A stretch of 64,000 nucleotides of DNA from Aliarcobacter lanthieri (GTDB lineage Bacteria; Campylobacterota; Campylobacteria; Campylobacterales; Arcobacteraceae): the NCBI RefSeq assembly GCF_013201625.1, contig NZ_CP053839.1, forward strand, positions 248,001-312,000. Reading direction: 5' to 3'. Both the position numbers and the translations under genes were made by a program. This document shows positions 54,092-63,673 of the stretch, piece after piece. Position 1 is the stretch's first letter; each line of letters begins with the position of its first letter. Below the pieces are notes generated by a model, which was not told the origin of the DNA, searched no databases, and was given only the letters and a program-made list of their open reading frames with translations.

Positions 54092-55582
54092 ATGGAAAAA
54101 AAGACAAAAATTTTAGCAACTTTAGGGCCAGCAAGTAATAGTTTAGAAATGATTGAAAAGTTAATTGATGCTGGGGCAAATATGTTTAGATTAAACTTCT
54201 CTCATGGAAGTCATGAATATCACTTAGAAACTTTAAATAATATTAGACAAGCTATGAAAAATAAAAAAAGAGCAGTTGGTATTTTACAAGATATTTCTGG
54301 ACCAAAGGTAAGAGTAGGAGATTTAAAAGAGCCATTTCTACTAGAAAAAGACGATATTGTAATTTTTGAAAAAAGTGAAATAATAGGATATAAAAAAGCT
54401 GATAAAGAATATGTTGTAAGTATAAACTATCCAGATATTTTAGGAAAAATAAAAGTTGATGAATATATATATCTTTATGATGGAACAATAAGAGCTAGAG
54501 TAATAGAAACAAAACCAAAAGTAAAAGCACAAATTGAAAATAATGGAACACTTTCTAGTAGAAAAGGTGTTAATTTTCCAAATACTGTTATTGATATTGA
54601 AGTTATTACAAAAAAAGATGAAGTTGATATTGCTTGGGGTGTGGAAAATAAAGTTGATTATTTTGCAATATCATTTGTACAAAATGCAAAAGATATGCTA
54701 AGAGCTAGAAAACTTCTAGGAGATTATAAAGGGAAATTAATTGCAAAGATAGAGAAGTTTGATGCAGTATCAAATATTGATGAAATCATAGATGCAAGTG
54801 ATGGAATAATGGTAGCAAGAGGAGATTTAGGAATAGAGGTTCCTTATTATGATGTTCCAACAATTCAAAAAATGCTTATTAAAAAGTCAAATGCAAAAGG
54901 AATACCAGTAATCACTGCAACTCAAATGCTTCTATCAATGACACAAAATGAAAGAGCAACAAGAGCAGAGATTTCTGATGTTGCAAATGCTGTTTTAGAT
55001 GGAACTGATATTGTAATGTTAAGTGAAGAAAGTGCAGTTGGAGAAAATCCAGAAAATGTTGTTGAAACAATGCATAATATTATTTCACAAACTGAAAAAA
55101 TATATAATCATGATAAAAGGTATAATTTTTCATATTTAGATGAGTTTGATGTAATTCAAGCAACAGTTACAAAATTAGCTGATGATTTAGGAGCAGATGG
55201 AATTTTATCTCTTACAAGTAGTGGAACTTCAGCTAGAAAAATGTCAAGATATAGACCAAAAACTCCTATATATACATTTACTCATGATAAAGCAACACTA
55301 AATTCTTTAACTGCACTTTGGGGAGTTGAACCTGTAGGTACACTAAAAGAAGCACAAGCTTCTAAAATGATACAAAAAATGTTAAGAATGCTAGAAAAAA
55401 AAGAAGTTTTAAAAAAAGAGGGACTTTATATAGCAACAGTTGGTTATCCAGTTGGAATACCTGGAAGTACAAATACTATTAAAATTTTAACTTCTGGTGA
55501 AATAGAATACTATATGAATTTTAAAGAAAATAGAGAAAAATATAAAAAAGAAAAAAAAGCAACAAATGCTAAAGAAGAATAA
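54092..55582 (+). CDS. pyk: Pyruvate kinase
   Basis: This 496-aa glycolytic enzyme converts PEP and ADP to pyruvate and ATP. KTKILATLGPASNSLEMIEKL, MFRLNFSHGSHEYH, KRAVGILQDISGPKVRVG, the active-site KLIAKIEKFDAVSNIDEI and DGIMVARGDLGIEVP, and VITATQMLLSM are all in order. The C-terminal allosteric domain is complete. It has its own AAAGGAGA Shine-Dalgarno and a downstream terminator. Pyk is present only in some Campylobacterota that otherwise favour gluconeogenesis. Confidence 0.96.
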   Translation: MEKKTKILATLGPASNSLEMIEKLIDAGANMFRLNFSHGSHEYHLETLNNIRQAMKNKKRAVGILQDISGPKVRVGDLKEPFLLEKDDIVIFEKSEIIGYKKADKEYVVSINYPDILGKIKVDEYIYLYDGTIRARVIETKPKVKAQIENNGTLSSRKGVNFPNTVIDIEVITKKDEVDIAWGVENKVDYFAISFVQNAKDMLRARKLLGDYKGKLIAKIEKFDAVSNIDEIIDASDGIMVARGDLGIEVPYYDVPTIQKMLIKKSNAKGIPVITATQMLLSMTQNERATRAEISDVANAVLDGTDIVMLSEESAVGENPENVVETMHNIISQTEKIYNHDKRYNFSYLDEFDVIQATVTKLADDLGADGILSLTSSGTSARKMSRYRPKTPIYTFTHDKATLNSLTALWGVEPVGTLKEAQASKMIQKMLRMLEKKEVLKKEGLYIATVGYPVGIPGSTNTIKILTSGEIEYYMNFKENREKYKKEKKATNAKEE

Positions 55583-55583
55583 A

Positions 55584-55604
55584 AAAGAGAGTTTAAAACT
55601 CTCT
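55584..55604. terminator. Terminator shared by pyk and the response regulator
   Basis: An 8-bp stem (AAGAGAGT / ACTCTCTT) with flanking A/T-runs lies between convergent genes and overlaps the regulator stop. Confidence 0.75.
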
Positions 55605-56239
55605 TATTTTATAAAATATCCTTCATCTGTATTATTAAAAATAAGTTCTTTTGGAAGTTTTTTTCTTAGCCTTTTTATTAGACTTCTAATAGCATCTAAA
55701 CTTGTACATTCTCCATCATAAACAAAATTTTCTATTAGACTATAATCAACAGTTTTACCACAGTTATTTATAAGAAGCAATAAAAAGTTTTTTTCATTTT
55801 TTGTAAGTTTGATCTCTTTATTTTTACATAAGAGTTTTTTAAATTTTTTATCAAATATAATATCTTCATCAAATTTAAAAATATCACTATCTTTTTTAAA
55901 TTTTGTAAGTTTAAAAAGTAATTCTTGTATATTAAAAGGTTTTTTAATATAGTCATCACAACCTTTTAAATAAGCATCTTTAATTGTAGAAATATCTATA
56001 TTTGCACTCATTATTATCACAATTGATTCTGGATTTACTTTTTTTATTTTTTCTAAAAGTAAAATACCATTTAGATTTGGTACAAATATATCTAATATAA
56101 AAAGGTCATAACCATTTATAATATTTTCAAGTGCAACTTTCCCATCATAAAAAGAATCTACATCAAAATCTTCTGTTTCTAGCATATCTTTAATAGACTC
56201 ATTTAGAGCAAAATCATCTTCAAGTAAAAATATTTTCAT
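55604..56239 (-). CDS. OmpR-type response regulator
   Basis: This 211-aa protein has a receiver domain (KIFLLEDDFALNESIKDML; phospho-acceptor Asp in YDLFILDIFVPNLNG; Lys in YIKKPFNIQEL) and a winged-helix output domain (KLTKNEKNFLLLLINN; SLDAIRSLIKRLRKKLP; TDEGYFI). It pairs with the kinase encoded 25 bp upstream on the same strand. Its targets are unknown. Confidence 0.92.
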   Translation of the reverse strand: MKIFLLEDDFALNESIKDMLETEDFDVDSFYDGKVALENIINGYDLFILDIFVPNLNGILLLEKIKKVNPESIVIIMSANIDISTIKDAYLKGCDDYIKKPFNIQELLFKLTKFKKDSDIFKFDEDIIFDKKFKKLLCKNKEIKLTKNEKNFLLLLINNCGKTVDYSLIENFVYDGECTSLDAIRSLIKRLRKKLPKELIFNNTDEGYFIK

Positions 56240-56264
56240 AAAAATCCCCTATATTAAAATGAAA

Positions 56265-57842
56265 TTAAGATAATATATATCTAAATGTATTGATTGAGTT
56301 TTGGCTTTCAACTTCAATTTGAAAGTTATATTTTTTACAAATATCACTAACTATTGCGAGTCCTAAACCATGACCACCAGTATTCTTGTCTTCTCTTTTA
56401 TATCTTTTGAAAATTCCTTTAGGATTATGTATTTTTTGCCCATTTGAATGAAATTCTAAAATATTATCTTTTAATACAATATTTATTGTTGAACCTATAT
56501 ATGAATATTTTATAGCATTTGATATATTGTTATCTACTAATCTATTTAATTCAATTTTTCCCATTTTCACAAAATAATTATTCGCAATATCTAATTTTAT
56601 AATTCTATTTTGTGTTTGTGCAATGGTATCAAAATATTTAACACGATTTTCTAAAGCTTTTTTTAGATTAATATCTATTATTTCATATTCAATTTTATCT
56701 TTAGTATGTAAGAAAGTCATATCTTCATAAGAATTTTCTAAAGTTCTTATTGCCCCTTCTATTTTATTTGTAAATTTATCACTTCCAAATAATTTTTCTC
56801 TTAGTTGAGTATTTATACTTATTATTGAGAGGGGAGTTTTTATTTCATGGATTGAATGTGCAATAAATTTATCTTTATAATTTAATAAAAGCTCAATAGT
56901 TCTTAATTTATATATTAAAAATATTGTTAATGCTCCAATTATAAACATAAATATAGATAATAATCGAATACTTAGGATATCTCTTTGGTATGCATTTTCA
57001 TTAAAGGTTATTCCAAATATTAATTTTACTTTATCAAATATAGGACTATTTTGTATAGAATAAATCATATGAAGATAATCTTTACCAGCTTTTTCATCAT
57101 AAGATTGGTACGTATAATCTTGTAAAATATTTAGCATTCTTTCTGCTTTTTGGAATTTTATTTTCATATCATCATTATTGGATTCAGATGATTTTGTTCC
57201 TTTAAATGTAAAATTCCCAATATAATCATCAAAGTATATAAAAGATTCATAAGCTTGAATATTTGAATTACTGTTTAGAAAATTTTGAAGTTCTTTTAAT
57301 TCTTCTCCTACATCATTATAACTAAATGAAAGTTGTAGAATTTTATTTGAATTTGGAATATAGGTATTAATGTAACTTGCAAATTTTTGAAATTTATCCA
57401 TATACTCTGGAACTGAAACTTCCAATGGAAAAGTTTTATAAATATTTTTTAAGTAACTTAAATCTAAACAAATATCAGAAGATATTGAACTATTTTCAAC
57501 CATCATATTTTCATTTAAAATATGTAAATCAAAAGGTTTATCTTTAAATTCTTTATTTAATTCATAATGAATTGTATCTAAACTAAAACCACTTTTTATA
57601 AGTTCTATAGCAAGTGAATTTTTTTCTAAAATAGTATCTTTTATCAAAGAGTATTTATACAATACTTGAGTTAGTAATACACTACTTTTCTCTTTGATTT
57701 GATAAAATACAACTTCTTGGTTTTTTGATTTATTAAGACTTATATTTTTATATAATAAAACATATACAAAGATTGTAAATATTAAAAGAATAAAAATATT
57801 AATAAATAAAATTGTTGATGATTTTGGTAGTCTTATTTCCAA
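56265..57842 (-). CDS. Membrane sensor histidine kinase
   Basis: This 525-aa protein runs from TTG 57842, which has AGGAG 5 nt upstream. The frame is open to 57959, but there is no Shine-Dalgarno there. Two membrane helices (about 14-35 and 293-313) flank a periplasmic sensor of about 255 residues without a recognised fold. Next is a HisKA domain with FIAHSIHEIKTPLSIISI, then a HATPase with ISNAIKYS and GGHGLGLAIVSDICKKY. It should autophosphorylate and pass phosphate to the adjacent regulator. Signal unknown. Confidence 0.9.
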   Translation of the reverse strand: MEIRLPKSSTILFINIFILLIFTIFVYVLLYKNISLNKSKNQEVVFYQIKEKSSVLLTQVLYKYSLIKDTILEKNSLAIELIKSGFSLDTIHYELNKEFKDKPFDLHILNENMMVENSSISSDICLDLSYLKNIYKTFPLEVSVPEYMDKFQKFASYINTYIPNSNKILQLSFSYNDVGEELKELQNFLNSNSNIQAYESFIYFDDYIGNFTFKGTKSSESNNDDMKIKFQKAERMLNILQDYTYQSYDEKAGKDYLHMIYSIQNSPIFDKVKLIFGITFNENAYQRDILSIRLLSIFMFIIGALTIFLIYKLRTIELLLNYKDKFIAHSIHEIKTPLSIISINTQLREKLFGSDKFTNKIEGAIRTLENSYEDMTFLHTKDKIEYEIIDINLKKALENRVKYFDTIAQTQNRIIKLDIANNYFVKMGKIELNRLVDNNISNAIKYSYIGSTINIVLKDNILEFHSNGQKIHNPKGIFKRYKREDKNTGGHGLGLAIVSDICKKYNFQIEVESQNSINTFRYILS

Positions 57843-57990
57843 TTCTTCTCCTAAAAAAAGAGATTTTAGGCAAAAAATACTTAAAATATCTAAAATATAA
57901 AAAAAATTATTTTTTGCCATTCCATTGACATTTTCATTTTGTATAATTCTTTTAGCCAATAGGTTAATAAGAACATGACAAGGAAAGCTA

Positions 57991-58137
57991 GTGAATAATT
58001 CAAAAGTTTTAAATAGTGTTTTTATAGTACGAGTATCATCTTATCAGGGGCTAGTGTTAGGGGTTAAAACTTTTCTTAATGATCATATTGATGAAGAGTT
58101 TGAAGAAGATGATGATCAGAATTGGATAAAATTATAA
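57991..58137 (+). CDS. Small 48-aa protein with acidic tail
   Basis: A GTG start at 57991 is preceded by AAGGA with 6-7 nt spacing. The protein has a hydrophobic first half (VFIVRVSSYQGLVLGVKTFL) and an acidic end (DEEFEEDDDQNWIKL). A hairpin terminator follows at 58198-58227. It is divergent from the sensor kinase gene. No family is recognised. The start signals and terminator support it as a real gene despite its length. Confidence 0.5.
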   Translation: MNNSKVLNSVFIVRVSSYQGLVLGVKTFLNDHIDEEFEEDDDQNWIKL

Positions 58138-58197
58138 ATATAGTTTTTATTAATTTAGAAGGCTAACCTCATTCTATATTCATTTAATTAAAATGGA

Positions 58198-58227
58198 AGT
58201 TAAAAAGAGTATATTCTCTTTTTAGCT
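58198..58227. terminator. Terminator after the 48-aa gene
   Basis: A stem of 12 bp including one G-U pair (AGTTAAAAAGAG / CTCTTTTTAGCT), with a 6-nt loop, lies between the small plus-strand ORF and the convergent 330-aa gene. Confidence 0.7.
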
Positions 58228-58242
58228 CTAACTTAAAATATT

Positions 58243-59235
58243 TTAGAAATTATCTATAATTCTTTTTTTTTCTAAAGTTTGAGTAGTTTTTAATTTTTCT
58301 TGATATTCATTAGATATTTTGTAAAGTTCATCAATTATTGGCTTATATTGTTCTTTTAACTCTAGCTTAGCTTCATTTAAAGCTTCTATAATTTCTTCTT
58401 TAAAATCTTCTTTATTTATATATTCATCAACATTTATAACAATAGCATCTGTTCCAAACCAAGCAATTGTTCCAAAAGCAATACCACAAATTGGTGCTGC
58501 AAATCCACAAGCTATTCCTCCACTTGCAGCTGTTGTACTAGTTGTTAGTTTAGCAGCTGTTTTACCAGCAGATTTTAGTGCAATTTTTGCTGATATTTTT
58601 GATGTTATTGCAATTGTTAATTTAGTAGCTATTGCACCAGCTATAACTGTTGCTTTCATATCTATAAGATTTGTTTTTAGGTTATTTTCTATATTTAATT
58701 TTAGATTATCTAAGCTATTTTTATTTAATTCTAAATCTATGTCTTTTGTTGCAAGTTTTTGTGTATTCTTTAAATGCTCCTCTATTTTTAAATAAGAACT
58801 ATTTACTATATCAATTGAAAGTTGATTTATATTCTTTTCAAAATCTTTACCTAAAAGCTTTTCATTTATAATTTTATTTATATCACCAAAAGCAAAGGCA
58901 AAAAGTTGTGTGTATTCTCCTAGAATACTATAATGAAAATCTAAATATTTATCTAAATTATTTTCTATTAGGTTATCAAAAACTCTATTTATATTTTTAT
59001 CAATATTTTCATCTATATTAACTTTTATTATTTCAAGATTTTCTAAAATTTCATTTTGATATTTTTCAATATTTTGTTTTATTGTATCAGTTAGAATTTC
59101 TTGAAATCTTTCTGTAATAGGAGTTTTTTGAATAAAGTTTTTTTTAGTTTTTTCTTGATTTATCAAAGCAAATATAAGAATTACTAAACTAATAAAAGCT
59201 AAAACTATTATTGTATTCCAAAAGTATTTACTCAT
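58243..59235 (-). CDS. Membrane-anchored coiled-coil protein of unknown function
   Basis: This 330-aa protein has an N-terminal membrane helix (about 7-26, TIIVLAFISLVILIFALI), then a long helical, probably coiled-coil region (35-190) rich in Glu, Asn, Ile and Lys. A Gly/Ala-rich hydrophobic stretch (about 200-275, TAASGGIACGFAAPICGIAF) could insert in or span the membrane. A charged helical tail closes it. No family is recognised. It is separated by 2 bp from the next unknown membrane-protein gene, so they probably form a pair. Confidence 0.7.
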   Translation of the reverse strand: MSKYFWNTIIVLAFISLVILIFALINQEKTKKNFIQKTPITERFQEILTDTIKQNIEKYQNEILENLEIIKVNIDENIDKNINRVFDNLIENNLDKYLDFHYSILGEYTQLFAFAFGDINKIINEKLLGKDFEKNINQLSIDIVNSSYLKIEEHLKNTQKLATKDIDLELNKNSLDNLKLNIENNLKTNLIDMKATVIAGAIATKLTIAITSKISAKIALKSAGKTAAKLTTSTTAASGGIACGFAAPICGIAFGTIAWFGTDAIVINVDEYINKEDFKEEIIEALNEAKLELKEQYKPIIDELYKISNEYQEKLKTTQTLEKKRIIDNF

Positions 59236-59237
59236 AC

Positions 59238-60014
59238 TTATTCCTTTATCTTTTTGCTAAAACTTATTATCTGTACAAAAAATCGGTTTATTCCTATGAT
59301 AGATAAAGTATTTATAAATATAAATAAAATCCAAATAGTAGTTTTTAAATAAGAGTTATCTATGATTTGTGAACCATACTTTGTAAAATACCAAAAGTAT
59401 GTATCCAGTTCTATTTTTAATCTGAGAATAAAATCTAAATATTGACAATTTGAAGCTAGAGTATTTGTTGCTAGTTGTAAACTCTCTTCTAAGTTATTAC
59501 TTAGATAACTTGGTTCAAAACTATTGAGAGTATAAAATAAAAATATTATAAACAGAATAAAAGATGATATTTTTATTGTTATTTCTTTTATAAATATATC
59601 TAAATATTCTTCTTTTACAATATTTGAAAATAATGAACTTAATTTATTGTATAGAAAAAATAAAAATATTATAAAAATTACTAAAAAAATATAAAAATAC
59701 CATTTAAATGATAATACGCTATAAATTATAGTAATAGTATAAATACACGATAACAATATATAAAAAATGAAAGTTAGATATGGACTTATTACTATGTTGG
59801 CTAAAAAAGTATTGTCTTTAAAATAACAGTTTTTGAAGCAATGTTTTTCTCTCATTCGTTTTTGAAAGAAACTGTAAGTTAAAAATAAAGTAATAAAAAT
59901 AGGTATTAATAAGAAATAACAACTGTAACTGTATGTAAGTTTTATAAGTAATAAAATAGATATGGGAAAAGATATAGAAAAAATAAGTTGTTTAAAAAGA
60001 TAAAGTGTTTTCAC
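59238..60014 (-). CDS. Multi-span membrane protein of unknown function
   Basis: This 258-aa protein has about five hydrophobic segments and very high Phe, Ile, Leu and Tyr content. It contains a short Cys-bearing loop (KHCFKNCYFKD) and a soluble loop between the fourth and fifth spans. I see no transporter or enzyme motif. It overlaps argD upstream by 4 bp and leads directly into the coiled-coil gene, making an argD-this-coiled-coil run. Confidence 0.7.
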   Translation of the reverse strand: MKTLYLFKQLIFSISFPISILLLIKLTYSYSCYFLLIPIFITLFLTYSFFQKRMREKHCFKNCYFKDNTFLANIVISPYLTFIFYILLSCIYTITIIYSVLSFKWYFYIFLVIFIIFLFFLYNKLSSLFSNIVKEEYLDIFIKEITIKISSFILFIIFLFYTLNSFEPSYLSNNLEESLQLATNTLASNCQYLDFILRLKIELDTYFWYFTKYGSQIIDNSYLKTTIWILFIFINTLSIIGINRFFVQIISFSKKIKE

Positions 60015-61198
60015 TTTATCTTTTCAACTGCTTTTTGAAGTCTTTCAAATCCTTCATCTATTTCAGCTTTTGAAATAGTTAAAGCTGGTAAAAATCTTAG
60101 AGTGTTATTTCCAGATTTTAATACCATAACTCCAGAATCAAATGCCGCTTTAATTAAATTAGCTAAAGTATCACTATCTTTTACTCTTAATCCTCTCATA
60201 AGTCCTAAACCAACATGAGTTACAAATATATCTTTATTTTGTTCAAAGAGTTCATCTAGCTTTTTAGTAAAATAGATAATTGTTTCATCTAATTTTCCAC
60301 TATCTTTTAATTCCTCTAAAATATCTAAAACTTCTAAACCTGTAGCAGTTACAAGATAATTCCCACCAAAAGTACTTCCATGATCACCAGCACCCCAAAT
60401 GTCTTTTAATGTTGTAATTACAGCACCTATTGGTACTCCTCCACCTAAACCTTTAGCTAAAGTTATAATATCTGGTTCAATTTCATAAAGGTTCGAAGCT
60501 AAAAACTCTCCTGTTCTAAAAACTCCTGTTTGAACTTCATCAACTATAAGTAAAATATTGTTCTTTTTCAAAAATTTAGCTAATTCTTGAATTTTGTCTT
60601 TTGGAAATGGGAAAACTCCTCCTTCTCCTTGAACAAGTTCTATCATAACTGCAACTGTTTCATCATCAATTGCATTATAAACATCATCAATCGCATTAAA
60701 AGAAAAACCTTCTGGATAAGGTGCAAATTTACTTTGTTGAAAAGCACTTTGTCCTGTTGCTTTTACTGTTGTTATAGTTCTTCCATGAAAAGAGTTTTCT
60801 AAAGTGATTATTTTATATTTTTTATTTTTAAATTGTGTTTCACCATAAGTTCTAGCTATTTTAATTGCACCTTCATTTGCTTCTGCTCCACTGTTTGCAA
60901 AAAATGTTCTTACATCATATCCACTTAGCTCATTTACTTTTTTTGCTAAAAGTGCTTGAGGTTCTATTGCATAAATATTTGATGTATGTAATAAGTTAGA
61001 AGCTTGTTCAAAAATTCTTTGTGCAACTTTTTTATTTCCATGACCTACACTTGTCACTCCAATTCCTGAAGTGAAATCTATATAATCTTTGTCATCTTTA
61101 TCAAATAAAGTTGCATTGATTCCTTTTTTAAAATGTACGTAATTTCGTGCATAAGTATGCAGTACATACTCTTTATCTAATTTTTCAATTTCATTCAT
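60011..61198 (-). CDS. argD: Acetylornithine aminotransferase
   Basis: This 395-aa class III PLP aminotransferase acts in arginine synthesis and may double as succinyldiaminopimelate transaminase. FTSGIGVTSVGHGN, FFANSGAEANEGAIKIAR, ENSFHGRTI, LIVDEVQTGVFRTG and ITLAKGLGGGVPIGAV (Schiff-base Lys) are all present. Its start is about 50 bp after the cti stop. The two downstream membrane-protein genes overlap or abut it. Confidence 0.94.
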   Translation of the reverse strand: MNEIEKLDKEYVLHTYARNYVHFKKGINATLFDKDDKDYIDFTSGIGVTSVGHGNKKVAQRIFEQASNLLHTSNIYAIEPQALLAKKVNELSGYDVRTFFANSGAEANEGAIKIARTYGETQFKNKKYKIITLENSFHGRTITTVKATGQSAFQQSKFAPYPEGFSFNAIDDVYNAIDDETVAVMIELVQGEGGVFPFPKDKIQELAKFLKKNNILLIVDEVQTGVFRTGEFLASNLYEIEPDIITLAKGLGGGVPIGAVITTLKDIWGAGDHGSTFGGNYLVTATGLEVLDILEELKDSGKLDETIIYFTKKLDELFEQNKDIFVTHVGLGLMRGLRVKDSDTLANLIKAAFDSGVMVLKSGNNTLRFLPALTISKAEIDEGFERLQKAVEKIK

Positions 61199-61248
61199 TT
61201 TATTTCCTATAAAATTTTTGCAAATTATAGCTATAAATGGTTAAATAT

Positions 61249-63579
61249 TTAGTCAATTTCTTCATTTATAGCTGTTGAGTAGTATCTATTTAAATCAAAT
61301 AAACCATATTCTAAAGGATTTGATTTTTTAAACTCATTACTAAACCAATCAAAGTGTTTCCAAAAATCTGGATTGGCTCTATTAATTGCATAATCTTTAA
61401 TTTCTTTTTTTTGTTCTATTTTATTGTCATAGTTTTTTATTAAGTCAAAAAAATCTTTTAAATCTTCTTGCTTTAAAACTACAAAAATACTAGGATATGA
61501 ACTTACAAATCCTTCAACAAAATCTATATCATCTTTAGCTGGATTGAGTCTTGATTCTTCATCAAACATTAATGCAACATTATCATGCCATCTATTTATA
61601 ACCATTGAATAAATAAGATTTTCTCCATTATCTAAAATAATCCTAATCAAAATAACATTTGCATCTCTATCTGTAAAGTATTTTGTAATAGCAACACTAC
61701 TTGGCATAGCAAGAGCTTTTAAAGCTTTTTCAATATCCTCTTTTGTACTATAAGAATCTTCTATGGGCGTTGGTGTGTACCATTTTTCTATAAAATTTAT
61801 TTTATCTCTTTTTGTATTTGTATAATCAAGTACCATATTTGTAAATTCATATTTGTAATCATTTGAATAATATTTTATTCCTGTTTCATTATTAGATGGT
61901 TTATAAATAGTTAAATATTGTGCTAACCATCCAATGTACCAGCTATTAAAATAATCAATTCTTGATTTTTTTGGTAAAAATTCTAAGAAATTACTTTCTC
62001 CTTCAACTCTTAATCTATCCATATGAGTACGTACTAATAATTGATGAGCCGTATTTCCAAATACATCAAAGCCTGCAACAAGTGAGTAGTAAATTCTCTC
62101 TAAAAGAGGAAAGTCAATAACCCATAATGTTTTAGGAACTCCACCTAATGCTCCATAGTGAAGTGATGCTGAATCAAAATGCCTATAAATAGTTAAAATA
62201 GAATCATTCTTTTCACTTTTTCTGATATATTCTAGTTTCATTCCCTCTGGATAATACTTTTGATATATATTTGCCCTATCTTCTTGATATTTTTTTGTTT
62301 CTTTTTCATGCCCTAAGTTTTTAAATGTTTGATATAAAGACGGATCTTCTCCCAATTGATTTGGTACTTTCAAGTATTCAAAATTATTTTTTAAAAAGTT
62401 TCTATCAATTACACTTAAATCATATTTTGGATCTAAAAACATAACCCAAAAATGATCTTGAATAACATTTAGTGCTATCTGACCTTTACAAACAGGACCT
62501 TTAATAAAAGTATTTACAAAAAAGTATATATCTTCTAGTAAAAATTTATATCTACTATTTGCTGGAATTTGTTCAAAAACTTCTAAAGCATTTGGAGCAA
62601 TTTTCATATCATAAGATGGCATATAAGGCTCTTTCATCCAAAGAGGTTTTATAAAAATATCATTATAAAATTTTAATTTATTATCATCAATTTTATAAAC
62701 CATATGAGTTTTATGTACTATAGTTCCTTCAACTTTTTGTAATCTATAATAAAATGGTTCTTTTATTTCATCATAAGGAAATCTTGTTGCTATTATATTT
62801 GGTTTTTGTCCTGTTGGTGTACTTGAACGAATAAGTTCAAAAAAGTTTTCACTATTTTCATCAAAGTATATATGAGACAAAAATAGATGTTCATATATAT
62901 ATCTTGCAGTTACTTTATGTTTTATTTCATCCTTATTTAAAAAATCTTCAAATTTTTTTATTTGTTGTTTTTCAAAATCTGTTGAAAAAGATTTTTTCGT
63001 ATCATCAATTGCACCATTATCAAGCCAAGTCATAAGAAGATTATATTCATCTTTAGATAATGCTGGAAAACCATAAGGCATAGCTTTATGTGGATTATCA
63101 TCTAAAAAGTCTTCTAACTCTTCTTTATTTTTAACACAAGATAGTTTATCTGTTTCAGGTGAGTATTCACCTATATTTACTGGATTCCTATCTTTTTCAA
63201 AAAGATATTGCATCATAATAGAAGCATTTGATTCTTCCATTTTATCAGTCATAGAAGAAAATCCTTTTTTTCTCCAATCATTTGTGTTTAAAGCATCTAC
63301 AAAAAGCCTAGTAGGATTCGCAGCACTTAATCTTGTAGCATAAACAGAATCTTTTGAGCTTCCTCTATCAAGACCATCAAAAGAACCTAGATTAAGTTGG
63401 CAAGGTGAGTTATAACATGAGTGACAAGATACACATCTTGAATCTAAAATTGGTTTGATATCTTTTTCAAAAGATATATCTTTATCTATTTTTTGAAATT
63501 CAACTGGATCTAAAGGTTTTGAAGAACAGCCAAAAAATATAGAAGATAGTAAAATTAAGATAAATAATTGAAATTTCAT
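61249..63579 (-). CDS. cti: Fatty acid cis/trans isomerase
   Basis: This 776-aa periplasmic lipoprotein converts cis-unsaturated membrane acyl chains to trans, stiffening the membrane under solvent or temperature stress. The lipobox is IFFGC (Cys 18). A cytochrome c-type heme motif CVSCH (49-53) follows in FEKDIKPILDSRCVSCHS, where CTI enzymes carry it. Further family pieces are DEYNLLMTWLDNGA, HLFLSHIYFDE, HYGALGGVPKTLWVIDFPLLERIYY and THMDRLRVEGESNFL. The enzyme needs no ATP and works on phospholipids in place. It is divergent from pyrB. Confidence 0.9.
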   Translation of the reverse strand: MKFQLFILILLSSIFFGCSSKPLDPVEFQKIDKDISFEKDIKPILDSRCVSCHSCYNSPCQLNLGSFDGLDRGSSKDSVYATRLSAANPTRLFVDALNTNDWRKKGFSSMTDKMEESNASIMMQYLFEKDRNPVNIGEYSPETDKLSCVKNKEELEDFLDDNPHKAMPYGFPALSKDEYNLLMTWLDNGAIDDTKKSFSTDFEKQQIKKFEDFLNKDEIKHKVTARYIYEHLFLSHIYFDENSENFFELIRSSTPTGQKPNIIATRFPYDEIKEPFYYRLQKVEGTIVHKTHMVYKIDDNKLKFYNDIFIKPLWMKEPYMPSYDMKIAPNALEVFEQIPANSRYKFLLEDIYFFVNTFIKGPVCKGQIALNVIQDHFWVMFLDPKYDLSVIDRNFLKNNFEYLKVPNQLGEDPSLYQTFKNLGHEKETKKYQEDRANIYQKYYPEGMKLEYIRKSEKNDSILTIYRHFDSASLHYGALGGVPKTLWVIDFPLLERIYYSLVAGFDVFGNTAHQLLVRTHMDRLRVEGESNFLEFLPKKSRIDYFNSWYIGWLAQYLTIYKPSNNETGIKYYSNDYKYEFTNMVLDYTNTKRDKINFIEKWYTPTPIEDSYSTKEDIEKALKALAMPSSVAITKYFTDRDANVILIRIILDNGENLIYSMVINRWHDNVALMFDEESRLNPAKDDIDFVEGFVSSYPSIFVVLKQEDLKDFFDLIKNYDNKIEQKKEIKDYAINRANPDFWKHFDWFSNEFKKSNPLEYGLFDLNRYYSTAINEEID

Positions 63580-63673
63580 TTTGTCCCTTATATAAATTAT
63601 ATATACATTATAGTAAAAGTTTATTTTTAAAGTGCTTTTTGCTAAAATCTCAAACTAAAATAAAAGGAAAGAA

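Noticed and set aside
57843-57959. 38-residue N-terminal extension of the sensor kinase
   Set aside because: No ribosome-binding site at 57959, whereas TTG 57842 has AGGAG at ideal spacing and begins just before the first membrane helix.
58021-58070. C-rich motif shared with the FmdE leader (CCCCTAACAC-like)
   Set aside because: The similarity is short, not in the same structural setting, and the stretch is inside the 48-aa reading frame.
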